From an uncultured Gemella sp. (GTDB lineage: Bacteria; Bacillota; Bacilli; Staphylococcales; Gemellaceae): 11,937 nt of DNA. Below, in pieces: positions 7,229 to 11,937 of this stretch. The DNA lies in assembly GCA_927911695.1 (NCBI GenBank), contig CAKMQO010000223.1, forward strand, positions 1 to 11,937, read 5' to 3'. Below the pieces are notes generated by a model that saw nothing but the letters and a program-made list of their open reading frames with translations, searched no databases and had not been told where the DNA came from. A program made the translations under genes and the position numbers. Each line of letters opens with the position of its first letter. Position 1 is the first letter of the stretch.

Positions 7229-7230
7229 TT
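7192..7230 (+). terminator. intrinsic terminator 155 bases before the protease start
   Basis: AAAACCAGGCA (7192-7202) pairs with TGCTTGGTTTT (7212-7222), 11 pairs with one G-T wobble and a nine-base loop, followed by more T and TTTTATTTT-like sequence. No + strand gene lies upstream in the 780-base gap, so it ends either the candidate RNA or a leader transcript. Confidence 0.85.
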
Positions 7231-7293
7231 CTCTAATGAGCTTATTGTAAATATTAAATAACATAATCTATTTAGATATATTAAAGCGTTTTA

Positions 7294-7319
7294 TCTGAAA
7301 ATATTCTTTGTTTTTCAGA
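7294..7319. promoter_or_regulatory. inverted repeat next to the protease promoter
   Basis: TCTGAAAA (7294-7301) and TTTTCAGA (7312-7319) are perfect eight-base inverted arms around a ten-base centre. They cover the -35 zone of the promoter at 7327-7335. The position suits an operator; the protein that would bind is unknown. Confidence 0.45.
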
Positions 7320-7326
7320 CAATATA

Positions 7327-7335
7327 TGTTAAAAT
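7327..7335 (+). promoter_or_regulatory. extended -10 of the proximal protease promoter
   Basis: TGTTAAAAT (7327-7335) is an extended -10. No good -35 is present (TTTGTT at 7307-7312 is the best at 17 bases), so activity may depend on the extended -10 or on an activator. The start would be near 7342, giving a leader of about 40 bases to the AGGAG ribosome binding site at 7370-7374. Confidence 0.5.
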
Positions 7336-7382
7336 ATAGAAATATACTTTAAATACACTTAAAAAAGATAGGAGAAGAAGGA

Positions 7383-7895
7383 ATGACACTGACTAAAAAG
7401 ACAGCCGTAAGTGTGCTGAGTGCAGCATTACTACTAGGAAATATCAGTACATTTAATTATGGAGTATCATCAAAAATAACACTAGCCCAAGAAGAAAAAA
7501 AAGATGAGCTATCGAATGTTTCAAAAAGTGAAGAACATAAGTTTCAAAATGATGATAAGGTAAAAGTTATTGTTAAATTAAAAGGTGATGTTGATCCTAA
7601 TAAATTAAAAACTAAAGAAGGAATTAAAGAAGTTACAGAATCAACAAAAGCACCTAGGGAAAAGGCATTAAAAGAGATTAAAGACAAAGGTATCGATTAT
7701 GAAAAACTGTTTGAATACGATACATTGATGAATGGTTTTGCCTTAGAAACTACATTCTCAAATGCTAAAAAAATTCAAGAGTTAGATTTTGTAGACACTG
7801 TTGAAATGAGTGTTAGCTACAATAAACCAGAAAACGTAGCGAGCGAAGAAGAGAAGAAAGAAAGCACTGAAGCTAATGATTTTCTAAAGCTTTAG
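7383..7895 (+). CDS. secreted S8 subtilase, signal peptide and I9 propeptide part (frame broken)
   Basis: This is the N-terminus of a large secreted subtilisin-family protease. Residues 1-35 form a signal peptide: Lys5-Lys6, a hydrophobic core (AVSVLSAALLLG), and a likely signal peptidase cut after TLA at 35. Residues 58-146 resemble the inhibitor I9 propeptide, from KVKVIVKLKGDVDP to FVDTVEMSVSY, which acts as an intramolecular chaperone and is removed on activation. The ATG at 7383 has AGGAG (7370-7374) eight bases upstream. The frame stops after NDFLKL at 7893-7895. One more T in the run at 7880-7883 gives NDFSKALDSYNLINIQPLW and joins the catalytic domain, so this is best read as the first part of the same gene. 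Confidence 0.88.
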   Translation: MTLTKKTAVSVLSAALLLGNISTFNYGVSSKITLAQEEKKDELSNVSKSEEHKFQNDDKVKVIVKLKGDVDPNKLKTKEGIKEVTESTKAPREKALKEIKDKGIDYEKLFEYDTLMNGFALETTFSNAKKIQELDFVDTVEMSVSYNKPENVASEEEKKESTEANDFLKL

Positions 7896-10800
7896 ATAGT
7901 TATAATCTTATTAATATACAACCTCTTTGGAATAAAGGATATAGAGGACAAGGAAAAGTTGTTGCTGTATTAGACTCAGGACTTGATCCGAATCATCCAG
8001 TGCTTAGATTATCAGATAATTCAAAATCTAAATATAAAACTAAAGATGAAATTGAAAAAATAAAAAAAGAAGCGGGTATAGACTACGGTAAGTGGTATAG
8101 TGAAAAATTACCGTTTGCATTCAACTATAATGACTGGAATAATGATATCAAACAAAGTGCTTATAAATCACATGGTATGCACGTTGCTGGGACTGCAGTA
8201 GGTAATCCTAAAGAGAAATTCACAAATGGTGATTACGTAACAGGTATAGCGCCAGAAGCACAGTTGATTTTCATGCGTGTATTCTCAGATACTAAAAATG
8301 CAGGAACAGAATCTTATATCTATACAAAAGCAATAGAAGACGCTATTAAACTAGGTGCTGATACAATAAATCTTAGTTTAGGTTCACCGGCAGGTTCAGT
8401 AGTAGAAGTAGGTGACGGTTTAGTTCGTGCGATGGATGTTGCGAAAAAAGCTGGGGTTAATATAGTTGCAGCGGCAGGAAATAATGCGTTCTTCGCCAGT
8501 GGACAAACAAACCCAAGTGCAGCTAACCCAGATTATGGAACTGTAGGAAGACCATCGGTTTCAGAAGATGCAATTTCTGTAGCGAACATAAGCAATAGTG
8601 TTCTTAACAGAGAAGTGGCAAACATCGAGCAACTTAAAGACAATGCTGATTTCGATAATGGAAAAATGCCAATTTTCAGTTACACTAAACAATTCGAGAA
8701 AAAAGCATATGATTATGTATATGTAGGAGTTGGTAAAGCGGAGAACTACGCTGATAAAGATTTAACTGGAAAAATCGCCCTTATCCAACGTGGTGGTAAT
8801 AGCTTTGAAGAAAAAGTTAAACTAGCTAAACAATACGGGGCAGCAGGAGCGGTAATCTACTTCAATGAAGGAGATACTATTTACAATCTGACATTAAATG
8901 GACAAGACAAAGATTTTCCTGTAGTTACAACTTACTACAAGTTTGGTAATGAACTTTCTGCTCATGAAGGGGAATATAAAATAACATTTAATGGTACTTG
9001 GGATAAACAAGATAATCCTAAAAAAGGTGAATTCGATGAATCTACTGGTTGGGGAATGAGTGTTGATGGATACTTAAAACCTGATGTAACAGCACCAGGA
9101 GGAGATATCTTATCATCTTACAATGATGGTAGATATGGTCTAGATAGCGGAACAAGTATGGCTTCGCCTCACGTTGCAGGTGCGATAACTCTTGTGAAAC
9201 AAGTATTATCAGAAAGATTCCCGAACTTAAGTGCAGAAGAAATTCAAGGCTTAGCGAAGAGATTAATCATGAGCACAGCCAATCCACAGGTATATTCTGA
9301 TGGCTATACAACAGCATATAGATCACCACGTCTTCAAGGTGCAGGTCTAATCGATGCGAATAAAGCAGCATATGGGGACCTTTATGTGACTGGAGAAAAC
9401 AATTACGGAAGTGTTTCTTTAGGAAATGTTGGAGACAAATTTACTTTTAAATTAGTATTACACAATCTATCAGACAAAGCTCAAAACTTACAATATGCAG
9501 CTCACTTAACTACTGATAACTATTACGGTGAAGATGCTGGTGTTGATTGGAGTGGAAAACTTACGATGACACCTAAGAAGTTAGTGACAACTGATTGGGC
9601 TACTGTAGAAGTTCCAGCAAAAGGTGAAAAAGAAGTAGAAATTACGATAGATGCTGCAAGTTTTAAAGAAGAACTAGAAAAAGTATTTACAAATGGATAT
9701 TATTTAGAAGGGTTTGTAACTTTCTATGATGAAGAAAGTGCATTAAAAGCTAATATCCCATTTGTAGGATTTAAAGGTCAGTTCCAAAATCTACCAGTAT
9801 TAGAAAAACCAATTTATTCTATGAAAAACGGAGAAAAACCAACATATGAGTATGGTTATACTTCAAATCCTAATAACTGGGATTCATTAACGGACATGAA
9901 CTTCACAGGAGTGTTAACAACTTACAAAGAAGATAAAAAAGATAAGAGAACACTAGCAGGAGCATATGTAAATCCTGTTACTGGTGAAAGATTCTTTACT
10001 GATAAAATCTTCTTCTCGCCAAATGGTGATGAGATTTATGATGAGATAGGAATGAGAGGGGTATTCTACCGTAACTTCGAAAACCTAAAACTTTCAGTAT
10101 ATGCTAAAGACGATGTAGAACGTAAGAACCCACTTTACCAAAATGGTAACGGTTCTGGTAACAAGAACTTCTACAACAACACAAGTAAAAAATACACATC
10201 ATTAACTATGACAAACTGGAAAGGTGTTGATAATAATGGTAATCCTCTTCCAGATGGAGAATATCAATATGTAGTTTCTTACAGTGCAGCAGTAAGTGGT
10301 GCAGATATGCAAGAGACAACGTTCAATGTAGTAATCGATAGAAAAGCTCCGAAAATCACAGGTGCTAATGGTGGTTACTATGACGAAGCAACTCGTAAAT
10401 TTACACCATATCCAGTATTAGAAGATGGAAGTGGAGTATTCTACAAAAAATTAAGCTATGGTAAAAATACTATTGCGGCAAATGAAGATGGAAGTTACAC
10501 AATTCCAGAAGGCGTAGAATTAAAAGATCTTACTTTTGAAGTAAAAGACTTTGCAAATAATAAAGATAGCATTAACTTATCAAATGTTGAAGGTAATGGA
10601 AAAGGAAGCCTAGAAGTAGAAGTTAAGAAAGGTGATGGAACTGGAAATAATTCACGTCGCTTACGTTACAAGATCACTAATGAAAAAGGTGAAATCGTAG
10701 GGGAAGACTTCTCTAGAAACAAACGTACATACCAAGCATTACCATTTGGTAAATATACTGTAGAAGTAGTTATGGTTGATGGAGAGTACAAACTACTTAC

Positions 10801-11008
10801 ACCATCAAAAGTTGACTTTGAAATAACTAAAGATAAACCAACAAAAGAGGTTGAATTTAGAGTAGATGAGATCAGCAGAAATGCTACAGAAATCAGCTTT
10901 GATAAACCAGTTCCAGCAGGAACAAGAGTTTATGCAGTAGCTCAAGATGGTACTAAAATATCACTTCCAACAAGTTTATATGGAAAAAATGCCTTCCAGA
11001 AAACTTAG
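7880..11008 (+). CDS. C5a-peptidase/lactocepin-like cell-surface serine protease, catalytic and Fn3 part
   Basis: This is the catalytic core of the S8 protease begun at 7383. The Asp motif VVAVLDSGLDPNHP lies at 7958-7999, upstream of the only early start-like codon (GTG 8000), so a call from 8000 would lose catalytic Asp. His is in SHGMHVAGT (codon 8171-8173), the oxyanion Asn in AAAGNN (8480-8482), and Ser in GTSMASPHVAG (9155-9157). A PA-domain insert (about 8720-8880, GKIALIQRGGNSFEEKV) lies between His and Ser, as in streptococcal C5a peptidase and lactocepins. After the catalytic domain come an Fn3-like domain (from about 9375), an FFSPNGDEIYDE segment with Ig-like sequence (10006-10360), and a CnaB-like beta module (10610-10850). 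The frame ends after GKNAFQKT; one extra base near 10984-10993 continues it. The substrate is unknown. Confidence 0.9.
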   Translation, partial: FSKALDSYNLINIQPLWNKGYRGQGKVVAVLDSGLDPNHPVLRLSDNSKSKYKTKDEIEKIKKEAGIDYGKWYSEKLPFAFNYNDWNNDIKQSAYKSHGMHVAGTAVGNPKEKFTNGDYVTGIAPEAQLIFMRVFSDTKNAGTESYIYTKAIEDAIKLGADTINLSLGSPAGSVVEVGDGLVRAMDVAKKAGVNIVAAAGNNAFFASGQTNPSAANPDYGTVGRPSVSEDAISVANISNSVLNREVANIEQLKDNADFDNGKMPIFSYTKQFEKKAYDYVYVGVGKAENYADKDLTGKIALIQRGGNSFEEKVKLAKQYGAAGAVIYFNEGDTIYNLTLNGQDKDFPVVTTYYKFGNELSAHEGEYKITFNGTWDKQDNPKKGEFDESTGWGMSVDGYLKPDVTAPGGDILSSYNDGRYGLDSGTSMASPHVAGAITLVKQVLSERFPNLSAEEIQGLAKRLIMSTANPQVYSDGYTTAYRSPRLQGAGLIDANKAAYGDLYVTGENNYGSVSLGNVGDKFTFKLVLHNLSDKAQNLQYAAHLTTDNYYGEDAGVDWSGKLTMTPKKLVTTDWATVEVPAKGEKEVEITIDAASFKEELEKVFTNGYYLEGFVTFYDEESALKANIPFVGFKGQFQNLPVLEKPIYSMKNGEKPTYEYGYTSNPNNWDSLTDMNFTGVLTTYKEDKKDKRTLAGAYVNPVTGERFFTDKIFFSPNGDEIYDEIGMRGVFYRNFENLKLSVYAKDDVERKNPLYQNGNGSGNKNFYNNTSKKYTSLTMTNWKGVDNNGNPLPDGEYQYVVSYSAAVSGADMQETTFNVVIDRKAPKITGANGGYYDEATRKFTPYPVLEDGSGVFYKKLSYGKNTIAANEDGSYTIPEGVELKDLTFEVKDFANNKDSINLSNVEGNGKGSLEVEVKKGDGTGNNSRRLRYKITNEKGEIVGEDFSRNKRTYQALPFGKYTVEVVMVDGEYKLLTPSKVDFEITKDKPTKEVEFRVDEISRNATEISFDKPVPAGTRVYAVAQDGTKISLPTSLYGKNAFQKT

Positions 11009-11790
11009 AAAATGGAACATACACAATTCAAATAGTAACACCTGAAGGATATACTCCAGCGGAAAACAATTTTGAATTAGTAGTAAAAGATGGTCACAAT
11101 AAGAAACAAGTTGTTCTAAATGTTGCAGAAAAAGTAGCAAGTGTAGGAACTACTGAGAACTCTAAAGCACAGGGTACAGTGGATTTCGCTGAGAAAAAAC
11201 TTTACAATAATTACAAACTTGTTGTAACAGAACCAACTGCAGAAGAGAAAACAAATATCCAAAAACAATTAACAGAAGGTAATGTAGACTTAAGTAAATA
11301 TGATGTTGAATACTTTAACATTCATATTGTAGATGCAACAGGAAAAGAAGTTAAAGTTTCTGGTGATAGAAGTGTAACTTTAGATTTAGCGAAAGCTCCA
11401 GAGCGCTTCTTCCACGAAAAAGATGGCAAATTAACAGCTGTAAGCAGTGTTAATTATGCAGATGGTAAGCTAACATTTACTACTGATAGCTTCAGTAACT
11501 TCGTAGCATTAACTCCAAAAAATGCACCAGTAGAGAAAAAAGCAGAAGTGAATAAAGCAGAGCTTCAAAAAGCAATAGAAGCGGATAAAGCGTTAGATGA
11601 AACTAAAGAGTACAAAAATGCAACTATCGAAGCTAAAGATGCATATAACAAAGCATTAGAGGCAGCTAAGAAAGTTCTTGAAAATGAAAATTCAACTCAA
11701 GAAGAAGTAAACAGTGCGGTAGCAAGCCTAAACGCAGCTAAAGTAACATTAGCTAATTCACAACAACCAGAAGTGAAAAAAAGAAGTTAG
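10984..11790 (+). CDS. same surface protease, C-terminal beta module and FIVAR part
   Basis: This frame continues the protease with LPENLENGTYTIQIVTPEGY, completing a CnaB/prealbumin-like module that began before the break (ISFDKPVPAGTRVYAVAQDG). It is followed by a second beta-rich region (11176-11520, YFNIHIVDATGKEVKVSGDR to TFTTDSFSNFVALTP) of a kind seen in Gram-positive wall proteins. From about 11540 it becomes helical and Ala/Lys/Glu-rich (VNKAELQKAIEADKALDE to ASLNAAKVTLA), a typical FIVAR module. The GTG at 11179 lies inside the beta region without a ribosome binding site and is not a true start. The frame stops at 11788-11790 after a run of seven A (11776-11782). With eight A the reading continues as KKLDKAKLN. 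Confidence 0.85.
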   Translation, partial: KKCLPENLENGTYTIQIVTPEGYTPAENNFELVVKDGHNKKQVVLNVAEKVASVGTTENSKAQGTVDFAEKKLYNNYKLVVTEPTAEEKTNIQKQLTEGNVDLSKYDVEYFNIHIVDATGKEVKVSGDRSVTLDLAKAPERFFHEKDGKLTAVSSVNYADGKLTFTTDSFSNFVALTPKNAPVEKKAEVNKAELQKAIEADKALDETKEYKNATIEAKDAYNKALEAAKKVLENENSTQEEVNSAVASLNAAKVTLANSQQPEVKKRS

Positions 11791-11937
11791 ACAAAGCTAA
11801 ATTAAATTGGGAAATTAAAAGAAACTGAAAAATTCAAACTGAGGTTAAATTCAAAAATGACAGGACAAGATAAAAAAGATAACTTCGTAAATACTATAAA
11901 AGAAGCGACAGCAGTTCTTGATAACAAAGATGACAAC
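11787..11937 (+). CDS. start of a further FIVAR-like repeat of the protease, cut by window edge
   Basis: Bases 11787-11810 in one frame read LDKAKLNW. From 11806 in the next frame the sequence stays open to the edge and reads GKLKETEKFKLRLNSK, later FVNTIKEATAVLDNKDDN. The order (KLKETEKF, then AxxVLDN) parallels the preceding module (ALDETKEY, then AKKVLENENS), so a second FIVAR-type helical repeat probably starts here. A second, compensating indel in the TTGGG area (11808-11811) is needed. Any sortase signal would lie beyond the window. Confidence 0.65.

Noticed and set aside
7074..7230. T-box or known riboswitch leader
   Set aside because: No T-box consensus or recognisable riboswitch core is present, and the downstream gene is a secreted protease rather than a usual T-box or riboswitch target.
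7876..7895. Programmed ribosomal frameshift in the protease
   Set aside because: There is no X-XXY-YYZ slippery heptamer with a downstream stem or pseudoknot, and the break resembles the other homopolymer indels in the window.
1..11937. CRISPR array, tRNA, rRNA or phage attachment site
   Set aside because: I saw no regularly spaced repeats, cloverleaf-like segments, rRNA-like sequence or integrase-linked duplications on either strand.

Overview
The window looks like chromosomal DNA from an AT-rich, low-GC Firmicute of the Bacilli. My best guess is Gemella or a close relative. This rests on the tilS-hpt-ftsH core gene order, strong AGGAGG-type ribosome binding sites, and a large secreted C5a-peptidase-like subtilase with FIVAR modules typical of Gram-positive mucosal cocci. 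The genus is inference, not proof.

Layout: bases 1-248 carry the damaged 3' end of an unidentified Lys/Glu-rich gene that overlaps the start of tilS. Next, on the + strand, come tilS (tRNA-Ile lysidine synthetase, 238-1531), hpt (hypoxanthine-guanine phosphoribosyltransferase, 1561-2106) and ftsH (membrane AAA+ zinc protease, 2210-4245). ftsH appears to have its own promoter, with a CtsR-like heat-shock operator over the -35 region. A strong terminator at 4252-4291, probably bidirectional, separates ftsH from a convergent CtpE-like P-type cation ATPase (4372-6603, - strand). Then follows about 780 bases without a protein gene. It holds the ATPase promoter, a 176-base element with imperfect inverted ends and nested hairpins, and a promoter-structured RNA-terminator unit. 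The rest (7383 to the right edge) is one very large secreted subtilisin-family protease: signal peptide, I9 propeptide, S8 catalytic domain with a PA insert, Fn3-like domain, Ig/CnaB-like modules and FIVAR repeats. It runs off the window.

The main caveat is reading-frame integrity. tilS is broken once, ftsH once and the protease at four places, and the gene at the left edge also looks broken. Most breaks lie in or beside short homopolymers, and each can be repaired by a single-base change that restores conserved family sequence. Because tilS is normally essential and the ftsH break falls just before its zinc motif, I read these as sequencing indels rather than true pseudogenes, though natural slippage or decay cannot be excluded from sequence alone. 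The broken genes are listed piece by piece, with the repaired reading explained in each entry.

Functionally the left half is housekeeping: tRNA modification, purine salvage and membrane protein quality control. The right half is surface and envelope biology: a cation pump and a cell-surface protease with a complex upstream regulatory region.
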